Positions 1 to 7,902 of a stretch of DNA of 64,000 nucleotides are shown piece by piece (position 1 is the stretch's first letter; each line of letters starts with the position of its first letter). The stretch comes from Candidatus Poribacteria bacterium. Its GTDB lineage: Bacteria; Poribacteria; WGA-4E; WGA-3G. Made by a program: the position numbers and the translations under genes. The notes below the pieces were generated by a model. The model was not told the origin of the DNA. It did no database searches and was given only the letters and a program-made list of their open reading frames with translations. The stretch is taken from NCBI GenBank assembly GCA_022821965.1, contig JAJECN010000020.1, forward strand, positions 124,001 to 188,000, read 5' to 3'.

Positions 1-214
1 GAAACCTTTTCTGCTTAGATTTCTCCCGGGCAACAACAATCGGCAAGCGCAACGCAATCTCATTGATTCGAAACGTTCGCGCAACACTGATCGCTATCAA
101 GACGAACAACAGATTCCGGAAAATCGGTTTTTTCAGACCAACAGATTTGAATATTTCTTGAAAACGTGTTATCATGGGTTGTGGATTTACCCGTTTTGGG
201 TATCTCTTTTTCAT
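1..214 (-). CDS. Transposase, N-terminal part (IS4-like)
   Basis: The first 71 codons of a gene that runs off the left edge of the window. The peptide starts MKKRYPKRVN, is rich in Lys and Arg, and contains an RTFRINEIA helix followed by AREKSKQKR. I recognise this as the N-terminus of IS4-type transposases, which would carry a DDE catalytic core further on; the core is outside the window, so the family call rests on the N-terminus alone. The ATG is preceded at 8 bases by a perfect AAGGAGG Shine-Dalgarno. That site lies inside a long hairpin (next entry), a known way for insertion sequences to limit transposase synthesis. Confidence 0.6.
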   Translation of the reverse strand, partial: MKKRYPKRVNPQPMITRFQEIFKSVGLKKPIFRNLLFVLIAISVARTFRINEIALRLPIVVAREKSKQKRF

Positions 215-279
215 AAAATACCTCCTTACATGTTTTGTGAAGTCGCTTTACAAACAGGTGCTGTAAGGAGGTATTTTAT
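213..279 (-). promoter_or_regulatory. Hairpin sequestering the transposase RBS and start
   Basis: Two perfect 18-base inverted copies (213-230 and 262-279) are separated by 31 bases. In the transposase mRNA the 3' arm contains the AAGGAGG ribosome-binding site and reaches the first base of the start codon; the 5' arm is its exact complement. A transcript starting outside the element and reading in would fold both arms and hide the start. A promoter inside the loop would give an unstructured, translatable mRNA. This logic is known for IS10 and IS200; its operation here is inferred. Confidence 0.65.
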
Positions 280-374
280 CATAAACTCACTGAGTTTCTC
301 ACACTTTTAATAACGAAAACCTTTCACCACAAACCTTCAGAAAAAAATGGGGGTAAGTGACAGTGGATTTTAGA

Positions 375-404
375 TTGACATCTGTCCTCTAAAAGCGGTA
401 TAAT
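375..404 (+). promoter_or_regulatory. Sigma-70 promoter upstream of lipoprotein gene
   Basis: A perfect -35 box TTGACA (375-380) and a perfect -10 box TATAAT (399-404) are separated by 18 bases, about 70 bases upstream of the GTG start of the next gene. Boxes and spacing match the consensus; activity is inferred. Confidence 0.7.
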
Positions 405-476
405 AAACAGGTGAAGTGGGTTTCTATAGGAACCCTGTGAGATGCCGTTAAAAAAATGTGAAAGAGGAGAATTAAC

Positions 477-995
477 GTGTTTCGTTTTAACTTGCCTCGC
501 AAGTTTATACTAAAAGGTCGGAGAATCGCGTTCGTTGGTATTTGTGTTCTTGCTATGCTTTCATGTGGGAGCGGTGTGATTCAGAATTTTGAGGGCATCC
601 AGCTCCAATCTGACCCGCGCGTTGACAGGATTGATCTACGGATTTATCTGGTTGACAAAAACGGAATACCGCTGATATGGAACCAGAGCATTCTCAGCCC
701 AAGTGTCGGCGTGAGTACTATCTCTGAGGCGGACTTTACTACCAGTGCCCAGGTTTACTCCATGCGCAATGGGGTGCAACATAAGAAGGTCTACGATGGA
801 CGACTCATTGATCTCCGTTGGTCTCAGGAACTCAATCGACTGGATCGGCTCATGACTGCAGAGATTCCACGCTACTTAATAGAGGAAGATCCAGAGCGCG
901 ATACGCCTTTAGGGATCATCACCGTTGAAATCCAGACTGAAAAACAGGGTCCCTTCTCAGATACCTTAGAAAGAACCGCCATCTACAAGTATTAA
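477..995 (+). CDS. Putative lipoprotein of unknown function
   Basis: A 172-residue protein starting at GTG, with an AGAGGAGA ribosome-binding site 7-14 bases upstream. Residues 1-16 are basic, 17-29 hydrophobic, and Cys30 follows as MLSC. This looks like a lipoprotein signal with a weak lipobox (Met at -3 instead of Leu). The remainder is a soluble domain with no motif I recognise. It is monocistronic: it has its own promoter upstream and a repeat element separates it from the permease gene downstream. A non-cleaved membrane anchor is an alternative to lipidation. Confidence 0.7.
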   Translation: MFRFNLPRKFILKGRRIAFVGICVLAMLSCGSGVIQNFEGIQLQSDPRVDRIDLRIYLVDKNGIPLIWNQSILSPSVGVSTISEADFTTSAQVYSMRNGVQHKKVYDGRLIDLRWSQELNRLDRLMTAEIPRYLIEEDPERDTPLGIITVEIQTEKQGPFSDTLERTAIYKY

Positions 996-999
996 GATG

Positions 1000-1084
1000 G
1001 TTGTCAGTTATTGGTTACAAGATAATTCTGTTGAACGAGAGCCTCTTAACTGAAAACTGACCACTGAAAACTAAAAACTACTAA
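1000..1084. repeat. Heptamer hairpin repeat, copy A
   Basis: An intergenic element. The left part reads GTTGTCAGTTATTGGTTAC; the right part (from CTCTTAACTG) carries the complementary heptamers ACTGAAA and ACTGACC. The degenerate 7-base unit (AGTTNTC) recurs at 7.7, 10.2, 14.2, 54.5 and 63.9 kb. The transcript would fold into a long imperfect stem. Confidence 0.6.
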
Positions 1085-1089
1085 AAAAT

Positions 1090-1935
1090 ATGCCTATTCA
1101 CACACAAAACTACCGACATTGGGAAGGGACACTCAACCCCAGCCATTATACACGGTGGTGGATTATAGCGAAAGCAGAACTGAAACTGCTTGCCCAACGC
1201 AAGATTGTCCGGCTCATCGTTGCCATTCCGCCTGTTATCTACATCTTGGCTCACGCCGTAATTATCTATATTGTTAATCAGTTTCCAGGTTCCCTGCTTC
1301 CGATCAACATTGACAGTGTATTTTTCAGAAATTTCCTATTTAACGCCTCACTTTTCATCGCGCTGATTGCTGTTTTTGGGGGGTCCGGGTTAATCGCCAC
1401 GGATCTAAAGAACAACACGCTTTCCCTTTATCTATCCAAACCGATTTCATGGATCGATTACCTTATAGGGAAATTTGCTGTCATGGGTATATTGCTTGGC
1501 TGCCTTACGCTGATCCCGGGGCTTTTGCTGTTTCTTGAACACGTGCTGTTAACCGATACCTCCTTTCTAAAAGAGAATTATTGGATGCCTTTTTCAATCA
1601 TCGCCTATTCCATAATTATCATCCTCGTTTCCAGCCTGTTGATGTTGGTATTTTCATCGCTCACCTCAAACTCTCGCTATGCCATAATAGGCTTCTGCGC
1701 TGTGTGGTTCGGTACGCCTGTTATCTATGAAATCCTCAAAGTCATTACACGCACCAGCAAAGTCGCTTTAGTGTCTATTTGGGCAAACTACGACATTCTC
1801 GGCACAGCACTATTTGGCGATTCCCCCAACTATGCTATGCATTGGGTCTGGGCACTCCTCACCCAAATCGCACTGATAGCCCTCTGTCTCTTTGTCCTCC
1901 ACCGTCGGATCCGCGCTGTCGAAATTGTTAAGTAA
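1090..1935 (+). CDS. ABC-2 type transporter permease
   Basis: A 281-residue integral membrane protein with about six hydrophobic segments (roughly residues 41-62, 84-103, 129-150, 166-189, 196-215 and 254-272). The stretch around residues 100-128 (GLIATDLKNNTLSLYLSKPIS, then YLIGK) is the hallmark of ABC-2 permeases, in which LSKP-I and IGK flank the second and third membrane segments. It would act as the membrane half of an ABC exporter or a membrane-assembly system. No ATPase gene is adjacent, so the partner is encoded elsewhere. The substrate cannot be deduced. Confidence 0.8.
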   Translation: MPIHTQNYRHWEGTLNPSHYTRWWIIAKAELKLLAQRKIVRLIVAIPPVIYILAHAVIIYIVNQFPGSLLPINIDSVFFRNFLFNASLFIALIAVFGGSGLIATDLKNNTLSLYLSKPISWIDYLIGKFAVMGILLGCLTLIPGLLLFLEHVLLTDTSFLKENYWMPFSIIAYSIIIILVSSLLMLVFSSLTSNSRYAIIGFCAVWFGTPVIYEILKVITRTSKVALVSIWANYDILGTALFGDSPNYAMHWVWALLTQIALIALCLFVLHRRIRAVEIVK

Positions 1936-1970
1936 CTGTTGCATCGCGATTCGGAGATCGCTCCTACCGG

Positions 1971-2831
1971 TTAGCGTAATCTTGCGCCGTTCGCGTCCCA
2001 CATCTCGGACTCAGAATAGACTTGCGGTGGCGTTATCGGTGTTAGCGTTGGCACCCAGTCTGCGCGGAACTGTTGAACCAATCGGACTGCGTTCTGGTAG
2101 GCGATTTGTTCCTTCGTTTGATCGTCAATCTGTGCGGATTCGATCTGTGCTTGAACGAGCCGAAAATCGTAATAGGGTAGATCGCTGCCGAACATAATTC
2201 TATCCTTGCTAAGATTGTTGACGAGATGCACGAGATCCCAACTCGCATCTGCGCCTTCCGGTTTCTGCGCGACATCAAACCAGACATTCTCCTGTTTTCC
2301 ACACTGCTTGATAGCATCGAGATGTCCCGCTTTGTTCATCGAAACATGCCCGATGATAAACGTTATTGACGGGAACCTTCGCGCGTAAGCGGCAATATTT
2401 TGAGTGGAGCCTGCCTGATGGAGCAGACATAGCCCATTGTGCATCGCTACCACTTCCAAGAATCCGTAGAGTTCACCACCGAGTGAATGTCCAGAGAGAC
2501 CTGGATGACACATAAATCCGACGAGCCCGTCTTCCTGCATGGCTCTGTCTAATTCGTCACAGCCTGCCTGCTCGTGTCGAACTTCTGCCATCCCAAGTCC
2601 AATCGGGAAGCGTTCTGGATAGAGTCTACATGCCTTGGCGATTGTCTCGTGTTGCGCACGTGTATCCAATACGCCACGTGCCTGTGGGGAGCCACCTGTT
2701 GGACACGGAATGGCACCAATAACATTTGCCGAAGCCATCCGCGCCAGACATCGTCCGACACTCTGACCCACAGTCGGCGCGCGTGATACCGTCATGCCAA
2801 TGTGACAGTGTACGTCAAAATAGGAACGCAT
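1971..2831 (-). CDS. Amidohydrolase 2 family metal-dependent hydrolase
   Basis: A 286-residue TIM-barrel hydrolase of the amidohydrolase-2 (PF04909) type. Metal-ligand candidates are His8 and His10 (VHCHIG), His138 (LLHQAG), His162 (IGHVS) and Asp217 (FGSDLPY), in the order expected for the superfamily. Family members cleave C-N, C-C or ester bonds in small molecules, often as lactonases or decarboxylases of aromatic or sugar acids. The substrate is not evident. It lies 33 bases downstream of a PhyH gene on the same strand and is probably co-transcribed with it. Its leader carries the CCGCAAGGAA motif also seen before the 5.0 kb sulfatase. Confidence 0.85.
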   Translation of the reverse strand: MRSYFDVHCHIGMTVSRAPTVGQSVGRCLARMASANVIGAIPCPTGGSPQARGVLDTRAQHETIAKACRLYPERFPIGLGMAEVRHEQAGCDELDRAMQEDGLVGFMCHPGLSGHSLGGELYGFLEVVAMHNGLCLLHQAGSTQNIAAYARRFPSITFIIGHVSMNKAGHLDAIKQCGKQENVWFDVAQKPEGADASWDLVHLVNNLSKDRIMFGSDLPYYDFRLVQAQIESAQIDDQTKEQIAYQNAVRLVQQFRADWVPTLTPITPPQVYSESEMWDANGARLR

Positions 2832-2863
2832 TTTTTAATTATTCCTTGCGGTTCGGTTCCGCC
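2832..2863 (-). promoter_or_regulatory. Shared 5' leader motif (copy 1)
   Basis: On the minus strand the leader reads GGAACCGAACCGCAAGGAAT, then AATTAAAAA and ATG. The core ACCGCAAGGAA recurs before the sulfatase start at 6367 and, in shorter form, before the gene starting at 63950. AAGGAA can serve as Shine-Dalgarno. Confidence 0.5.
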
Positions 2864-2864
2864 G

Positions 2865-3632
2865 TTAGAATTCTGGGACAGGTGTGTAGGTATTAAAACC
2901 GTCTGTCCTATCTTCGCCTTGCAGTAAGTAGATATAGTGTGCACGGCGCCACTCCGCACCCGGATAACGGACATTCGCAGGCATGTAGCGCATTGTGTAG
3001 CCACACCGACGTTTCTGTGAGACGTTCGGACTGGAGTTGTGGATGGTCCACGCATCGTGAAAATGGCATTCCCCGACTTCCAATTCCAAGTTAACCGCTT
3101 TTGATGTATCTAAATCTGCTTCCACAACTTCGCTCCCGAAGAGATTATTTGTGCGGTCAACCTCTTCGTAGCGACGGTCTCGTGATCTGTGGCTGCCAGC
3201 GATGACGCGCATACAGCCGTTTTCAACCTTCGATTCATCCACTGCCAGCCACATCGTGATAACGTGCATCGGGTCAAGAGACTTACCCCAGTAAACACCG
3301 TCTTGGTGCCATGGGACTGCCATGCCATCGTGTTCCCGCTTGCTGATGAAATGGCTTGACCAGAGGACAATATCCGGTCCGATAAACCTTTCGATGACTT
3401 TCAACACGCGTGGATGCGTCAGGTATTTGAACAAAAAGGGATGCTCGAAATGCGGTACATCCATCTGTTCTGGACGTCTACCTTCCGGCAGATTCTCAAT
3501 CATCTCGTCCACATAGTCTCGGAGTGTATCCAGTTCTTCTTTCGTGAAGATACGTCCGAATGTGAGATACCCATTTTCGTTGTAAAATTCGACCTGCTCA
3601 TCAGAGACAGTTGTTTTCAGTTGCCAACTCAT
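2865..3632 (-). CDS. Phytanoyl-CoA dioxygenase (PhyH) family protein
   Basis: A 255-residue Fe(II)/2-oxoglutarate oxygenase. I chose the internal ATG at 3632 because GGAGG lies 9-13 bases upstream and the protein then begins with a typical PhyH start (MSWQLKTTVSDEQVEFY). The facial triad is complete: His109 and Asp111 (WHQDG) and His198 (TIHNSSPN). Arg209, just downstream, is the likely 2-oxoglutarate anchor. Family members hydroxylate small molecules in the cytoplasm using O2 and 2-oxoglutarate; the substrate is unknown. The downstream amidohydrolase may act on the product. It is one of five PhyH proteins in the window and the one with the most canonical motif. Confidence 0.88.
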   Translation of the reverse strand: MSWQLKTTVSDEQVEFYNENGYLTFGRIFTKEELDTLRDYVDEMIENLPEGRRPEQMDVPHFEHPFLFKYLTHPRVLKVIERFIGPDIVLWSSHFISKREHDGMAVPWHQDGVYWGKSLDPMHVITMWLAVDESKVENGCMRVIAGSHRSRDRRYEEVDRTNNLFGSEVVEADLDTSKAVNLELEVGECHFHDAWTIHNSSPNVSQKRRCGYTMRYMPANVRYPGAEWRRAHYIYLLQGEDRTDGFNTYTPVPEF

Positions 3633-3661
3633 TTTTATTACCTCCAAGGTTATTTTAGATT

Positions 3662-3688
3662 TTGACATAGAATCGCATCGGATGTCAA
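3662..3688. promoter_or_regulatory. Inverted repeat upstream of PhyH gene (operator candidate)
   Basis: TTGACAT (3662-3668) and ATGTCAA (3682-3688) form a perfect 7-base inverted repeat separated by 13 bases, 30-56 bases upstream of the PhyH start. The minus-strand TTGACA of the distal arm could also act as a -35 box. A dimeric repressor site overlapping a promoter is plausible but untested. Confidence 0.35.
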
Positions 3689-3812
3689 GCAATTTTTCAT
3701 TTTTTCAAATCCATTTAGTACTTGATTTTAGGTAGGGCCTCGGGATTCGGCGATCCGTCTTGCTGAAGAACTGAATTTGACAAATCGCGGTGCTTGTGAT
3801 AGACTGTCGGCT

Positions 3813-4961
3813 ATGAAAATTGTAGTTGCACCTGATTCATTCAAGGGGAGCGTCAGTGCGCTCGAAGCCGCGTATGCGATCGAGCAGGGACTCCGTCGCG
3901 TGTTTCCCAATGCCGTTATTGAAAAAATTCCGATGGCGGACGGTGGCGAAGGAACGGTGCAATCGCTCGTTGATGCCACCGGTGGACATATTCAAACACA
4001 TCGTGTGGTTGCGCCCCTCGAAAACGAGGTTGAAGCGCGATTCGGTATCCTGGCAGGTGGAGAAACCGCTGTCATTGAGATGGCATCTGCCTCCGGTCTC
4101 ACGCTTGTTCCAGCAGATAAACGTAATCCACTGTGCACGACGACCTACGGCACTGGACAACTTATCCATGCTGCTCTGGAAGCGGGATGCAGACGCTTAA
4201 TCATCGGTATCGGTGGTAGTGCTACGAACGACGGTGGTGCCGGAATGGCGGAGGCACTCGGTGTACGATTGCTGGATGCCGACGGCGCGCAGATTCGGCG
4301 CGGTGGTGCGGGGCTTGGACAGTTAGCGTCTATAGATATAACGGGCTTGCATCCCGCTATTGCTGAGACCGAAACTGTCGTCGCTTGTGATGTCAACAAC
4401 CCTTTAACCGGTCCCGATGGCGCATCGCACGTTTATGGACCGCAGAAGGGTGCCACGCCTGAGATGATTGAAACCTTAGATCATCATCTTGCGCATTTTG
4501 ACTCGGTCTTGACGCGGACTCTCGAAAAATCCTTCAATGATGTTCCGGGCGCGGGCGCGGCTGGTGGGTTGGGCGCAGGGTTGATGGCGTTTCTCAACGC
4601 GGAATTGCAGCTCGGCGTTGATATTATGATTGATGCCGTTAACCTTGAAGAACGGGTGAAAGGAGCATCCATCGTTTTTACCGGTGAAGGGCAATTGGAT
4701 TTTCAGACAGCGTTTGGAAAAACACCTGTCGGTGTTGCGAAGGTCGCGAAGGTACATAATATCCCTGTCATTGCGATTGCTGGTGGCATCGCTGAGGGGG
4801 CTGAGGCGGTTTATGAAGCAGGCATTGATGCGATGTTAGGGATCGTCCAAGAGCCGATGTCTCTGGAAGATGCCGTCGGAGACGCGTCACGGTTGATCGC
4901 TGACACGGCAGAGCAAGCGGCACGATTGATTGTTATTGGTCATAGTGGTGTGAGGGGTTAG
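3813..4961 (+). CDS. Glycerate 2-kinase (GarK/GlxK family)
   Basis: A 382-residue glycerate kinase that phosphorylates D-glycerate to 2-phosphoglycerate with ATP, feeding glycolysis. The start at 3813 gives the characteristic N-terminus MKIVVAPDSFKGS; longer in-frame starts add a non-homologous stretch. Family signatures seen are PMADGGEGT, GIGGSATNDGGAG and VFTGEGQ near the C-terminal third. The length matches the family. It sits convergent with the sulfatase, separated by a perfect hairpin. With the dehydratase at 6.6 kb it may belong to sugar-acid catabolism, since galactonate or glucarate pathways generate glycerate. Confidence 0.93.
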   Translation: MKIVVAPDSFKGSVSALEAAYAIEQGLRRVFPNAVIEKIPMADGGEGTVQSLVDATGGHIQTHRVVAPLENEVEARFGILAGGETAVIEMASASGLTLVPADKRNPLCTTTYGTGQLIHAALEAGCRRLIIGIGGSATNDGGAGMAEALGVRLLDADGAQIRRGGAGLGQLASIDITGLHPAIAETETVVACDVNNPLTGPDGASHVYGPQKGATPEMIETLDHHLAHFDSVLTRTLEKSFNDVPGAGAAGGLGAGLMAFLNAELQLGVDIMIDAVNLEERVKGASIVFTGEGQLDFQTAFGKTPVGVAKVAKVHNIPVIAIAGGIAEGAEAVYEAGIDAMLGIVQEPMSLEDAVGDASRLIADTAEQAARLIVIGHSGVRG

Positions 4962-4966
4962 GAGTA

Positions 4967-4997
4967 GAAGAAAAGAAGGAATATCCTTCTTTTCTTC
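4967..4997. terminator. Perfect hairpin between convergent genes
   Basis: A 14-base stem with no mismatch (4967-4980 and 4984-4997) and a 3-base ATA loop, placed 5 bases after the glycerate kinase stop and 32 bases from the sulfatase stop. One arm is nearly all purine (GAAGAAAAGAAGGA) and the other all pyrimidine, so each strand's transcript contains a U-rich arm. A bidirectional terminator is the simplest reading, although there is no separate U tract. Confidence 0.55.
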
Positions 4998-5029
4998 CAA
5001 TTGGATTACAGCACAGCGGAGTGCGCTTA

Positions 5030-6367
5030 CTACTGTAACAATACCGGTGTGTCTTTCAAGAAATCGCCCGTCTCGATTTGCCACATTTGCATATCCGCAG
5101 CGAGTGAGCGGATGCGATCGGTGTGTTCGGGCAAATCGGCAAGGTTTGTCGTCTCCCAAGGATCCTCTGCTAAATCGAAAAATTGGATATAATCCGTACC
5201 TTTACCGGTTTCTTCGGAGACATAATAGCGGATGAGTTTCCAACGTCCATCGCTGATAGTGCGATGGATGTCTCTATACGCCGCGAAAACTGTCGCTCGT
5301 ACCTGATCTACGCAGCCTTCCATCAGTGGTACTAAACTTTTTCCTTCAGTCGTGTCTGGGCATTCAACGCCGGTCAGGTCGCAGACAGTCGGGAAGACAT
5401 CGTACAGATAGGTCAGCGCATCGACTGTTGCACCTTCTGGAACTCCGGGTCCCGCGAATATTGATGGCACGCGAATGCTGTGGTTGTAGAGATTCTGTTT
5501 GCCGAGCAGTCCGTGTTGTCCGACAGCAAGCCCGTGGTCGGCGGTGTAGATGACGATCGTGTTATTGAGTTGTCCGGTGGCTTCCAATGTACTGAGCACG
5601 CGCTCCATTTCAGCATCCATGTGGGTAATCATCCCGTAATAATCGGCGATGTGTTGTTGAACGATTTCAGGGGTGCGAGGGAATGGTGCCAATACTTCGT
5701 CACGGATACGCATTTCGCCGTTGTCGAATGGGTGTTCTGGAACGAAGTTTTCCGGGACAGGTATATCCTCTGGTGGGTACATCGTCGCATATTCTCCGGG
5801 TGCTGTTCTCGGATCGTGCGGTGAAGTAAAGGAGAGGTAGAGGAAAAATGGATCCGTTTCGTTATAGTTTTCTATAAATTGCACAGCGGCATCTGTAAAC
5901 AGTTCTGTAGAAAACTTTTCTCCAATGTACCTGTCGTCATTTGGATATTTTCCTGTTGGATCGAAATCGAAAACGGGTACTTTATATTGGTCGCTCATAC
6001 CACCAAAGAAGATCTTAGCACCTTCATCGAAACTATTGGTAAACGTTTGTCGGTCGTTGTGCCATTTGCCGCTAAAAAATGTATGATACCCGGCCTCGCG
6101 CATTACCTGTGGCCAAACTGCCAAATCAGGGTTAATCTGGTTTCCGCCGCTACGGAACAGGTTTGCACTGGTAAGGACAGCAGCACGGCTTGGTACACAG
6201 ACTGCACCAACGAGGGAACCCATGATGTGTGTTTGGCGGAAAGTCGTTCCACGTGTCATGAGTGAATCCAGTGTTGGTGTTTTCACGGTTGGGTCACCCA
6301 TGCCGCCAATGGCATCCCACCGGTGGTCATCGGCGATCATAAAGAGAATATTCGGTTGTGAGGACAT
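5030..6367 (-). CDS. Sulfatase (formylglycine-dependent, S1 type)
   Basis: A 445-residue alkaline-phosphatase-superfamily sulfatase hydrolysing sulfate esters. The start at 6367 gives MSSQPNILFMIADDHRW; longer starts add an unrelated basic extension. Asp13 and Asp14 are metal ligands. Cys57 in CVPSR (57-61) is the residue converted to formylglycine by the FGE or anaerobic maturase. TADHGLAVGQHG further on supplies other metal and active-site residues. No signal peptide is visible, so it may be cytoplasmic. The substrate (sulfated sugar or choline-type ester) is not determinable. The divergent neighbour is a sugar-acid dehydratase, which suggests use of sulfated carbohydrates. Confidence 0.9.
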   Translation of the reverse strand: MSSQPNILFMIADDHRWDAIGGMGDPTVKTPTLDSLMTRGTTFRQTHIMGSLVGAVCVPSRAAVLTSANLFRSGGNQINPDLAVWPQVMREAGYHTFFSGKWHNDRQTFTNSFDEGAKIFFGGMSDQYKVPVFDFDPTGKYPNDDRYIGEKFSTELFTDAAVQFIENYNETDPFFLYLSFTSPHDPRTAPGEYATMYPPEDIPVPENFVPEHPFDNGEMRIRDEVLAPFPRTPEIVQQHIADYYGMITHMDAEMERVLSTLEATGQLNNTIVIYTADHGLAVGQHGLLGKQNLYNHSIRVPSIFAGPGVPEGATVDALTYLYDVFPTVCDLTGVECPDTTEGKSLVPLMEGCVDQVRATVFAAYRDIHRTISDGRWKLIRYYVSEETGKGTDYIQFFDLAEDPWETTNLADLPEHTDRIRSLAADMQMWQIETGDFLKDTPVLLQ

Positions 6368-6410
6368 ATTTTTAATTTTCCTTTTTTTAATTTTCCTTGC
6401 GGTTCGGTCA
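6368..6410 (-). promoter_or_regulatory. Shared 5' leader motif (copy 2)
   Basis: The minus-strand leader of the sulfatase reads ACCGAACCGCAAGGAAAATT, then a second AAGGAAAATT copy 5 bases later, then AAAAATATG. GAACCGCAAGGAA is identical to the leader before the amidohydrolase start at 2831. The tandem AAGGAAAATT gives two overlapping Shine-Dalgarno-like sites. Confidence 0.5.
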
Positions 6411-6574
6411 GGGGGATTGGAAGTTGAAAGTCTTTCTCCGTAGATCCGCCTTCCACTTCGTTTCAGGCTATGTGCTCTTTTAACCAAAAACGGCATCAAT
6501 CCAATTTTGATTGAATTAATCAGAAACCACCGCATAATGAAATGGAGCGGTGACCAGGAGGACATCGTTAAAAA

Positions 6575-7720
6575 ATGAAAATTGCGACTATTGAACAATT
6601 CTATCCACGTCGTCGGATGCGCCTTGTCAAAATTATAACGGACACCGGTATAGTTGGATGGGGAGAAACGACGCTTGAAGGTAAGCCCAAAAGTACTTGG
6701 GCGGCTGTTGAAGAACTTGCCGACTATTTTATTGGTAAAGATCCGTTACGTATTGAACACCACTGGCAGCACGTTTATCGCTCTGCCTTTTTCCGAGGTG
6801 GGAATATCCTCATGTCTGCCTTGTCCGGTATTGATCAGGCGTTATGGGATATCGCTGGTAAATACTACGATGTGCCTGCCTATGAACTCTTAGGGGGTGC
6901 TGTGCGAGACCGTATCTGCGTTTATGCACACTGGGGCATCGGCAATTTAACGGACGAAGGCAAAGCCGCTGCGAAAGAACGCCTTGAATTCTTACAGCAG
7001 AAGGGTGGCTACACGGCGTTTAAGAGTGGTCCTGGTGGCAAATGGCGTGGACATGAACCTCCTGCGGTTATTGATGAATTTGTAGAGCGCGCCTATCTCA
7101 TGCGCGAGTGGGTCGGTCCTGAGGTTGAACTCGCCTTCGATTTCCACGGTAAGATGACACCCGCGCTGGCTGTTGAGATTTGCCATGAACTTAAAGGGAT
7201 GCGTCCGATGTTCGTTGAGGAACCTATTCCACAAGAAAATGTTGACGCGCTCAAACTGGTATCCGACCATGTGCCATTTCCAATTGCGACGGGAGAACGG
7301 CTGCTCACCCGTTGGGGATTTCGGGAGATTTTTGAGAAACAGGCGGTCGCTTACCTACAGCCCGATACCTCACACACTGGTGGCATTACTGAACTGAAAA
7401 AGATTGCGAACATGGCGGAGGTTTATTATATGCACATCGCTCCGCATTGTGCGATTGGACCGGTTGCCTTCTCTGCTTCCCTTCACGTTGATGCCGTTGT
7501 ACCTAATTTCCTAATTCAGGAACAGATTGATGCCGGGTTAGGTGACGGTCTATTCACTGAGAATTGGCACGTTACAGACGGACACATTGAATTGCCAACA
7601 AAGCCCGGACTCGGCTTTGAGATTGACGAAAAGGAGGCGGAACAGACGCTTGATACCTACCCTGAAGAACTTGGCGGTGAGTTCTATTATGATACCGATG
7701 GCAGCGTCGCGGATTGGTAG
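6575..7720 (+). CDS. dgoD: D-galactonate dehydratase-like enolase-superfamily enzyme
   Basis: A 381-residue member of the mandelate racemase/galactonate dehydratase group. It would remove water from an aldonic acid to give a 2-keto-3-deoxy acid. Metal ligands are visible in order: Asp in AFDFHGK, Glu in VEEPIP and Glu in TGERL. The catalytic His is in HIAPHCAIGP, and the N-terminal capping domain starts MKIATIEQFYPRRRM. A CAGGAGG site lies 13-19 bases before the ATG. The match to DgoD is good, but members of this superfamily differ in sugar specificity, so galactonate is the best guess only. Confidence 0.82.
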   Translation: MKIATIEQFYPRRRMRLVKIITDTGIVGWGETTLEGKPKSTWAAVEELADYFIGKDPLRIEHHWQHVYRSAFFRGGNILMSALSGIDQALWDIAGKYYDVPAYELLGGAVRDRICVYAHWGIGNLTDEGKAAAKERLEFLQQKGGYTAFKSGPGGKWRGHEPPAVIDEFVERAYLMREWVGPEVELAFDFHGKMTPALAVEICHELKGMRPMFVEEPIPQENVDALKLVSDHVPFPIATGERLLTRWGFREIFEKQAVAYLQPDTSHTGGITELKKIANMAEVYYMHIAPHCAIGPVAFSASLHVDAVVPNFLIQEQIDAGLGDGLFTENWHVTDGHIELPTKPGLGFEIDEKEAEQTLDTYPEELGGEFYYDTDGSVADW

Positions 7721-7723
7721 AGT

Positions 7724-7766
7724 GGCTGTCGGTTGTCGGTTTTCAGTTGTCAGTGCTCCGTCCACC
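7724..7766. repeat. Heptamer repeat, copy B (half element)
   Basis: Tandem heptamers GGCTGTC, GGTTGTC, GGTTTTC, AGTTGTC directly after the dehydratase stop. The opposite arm is not recognisable, so this looks like a half or decayed copy of the hairpin elements at 10.2 and 14.2 kb. Confidence 0.5.
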
Positions 7767-7790
7767 TGAAAATTACAGGTAGCCTAACTC

Positions 7791-7822
7791 GTAGGTTGGG
7801 TTGAACGCAGTGAAACCCAACA
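7791..7822. repeat. Small hairpin repeat (GGTTGGGTTGAACGCAGTG type)
   Basis: GTTGGGTT, then GAACGCAGTGA, then AACCCAAC forms a short stem. The same core, TTGGGTTGAACGCAGTGAAA followed by CCCAA, recurs at 60940-60970, and a variant with widely separated arms lies at 46760-46890. It is a dispersed intergenic repeat and may double as a terminator after dgoD. Confidence 0.6.
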
Positions 7823-7902
7823 CTTATGGATATAGTATACCCGAAAGTTTAGACTGGACAGAGCATTCATTAGCCTACGAACTTGTAAATAGGACACGAG
7901 GT

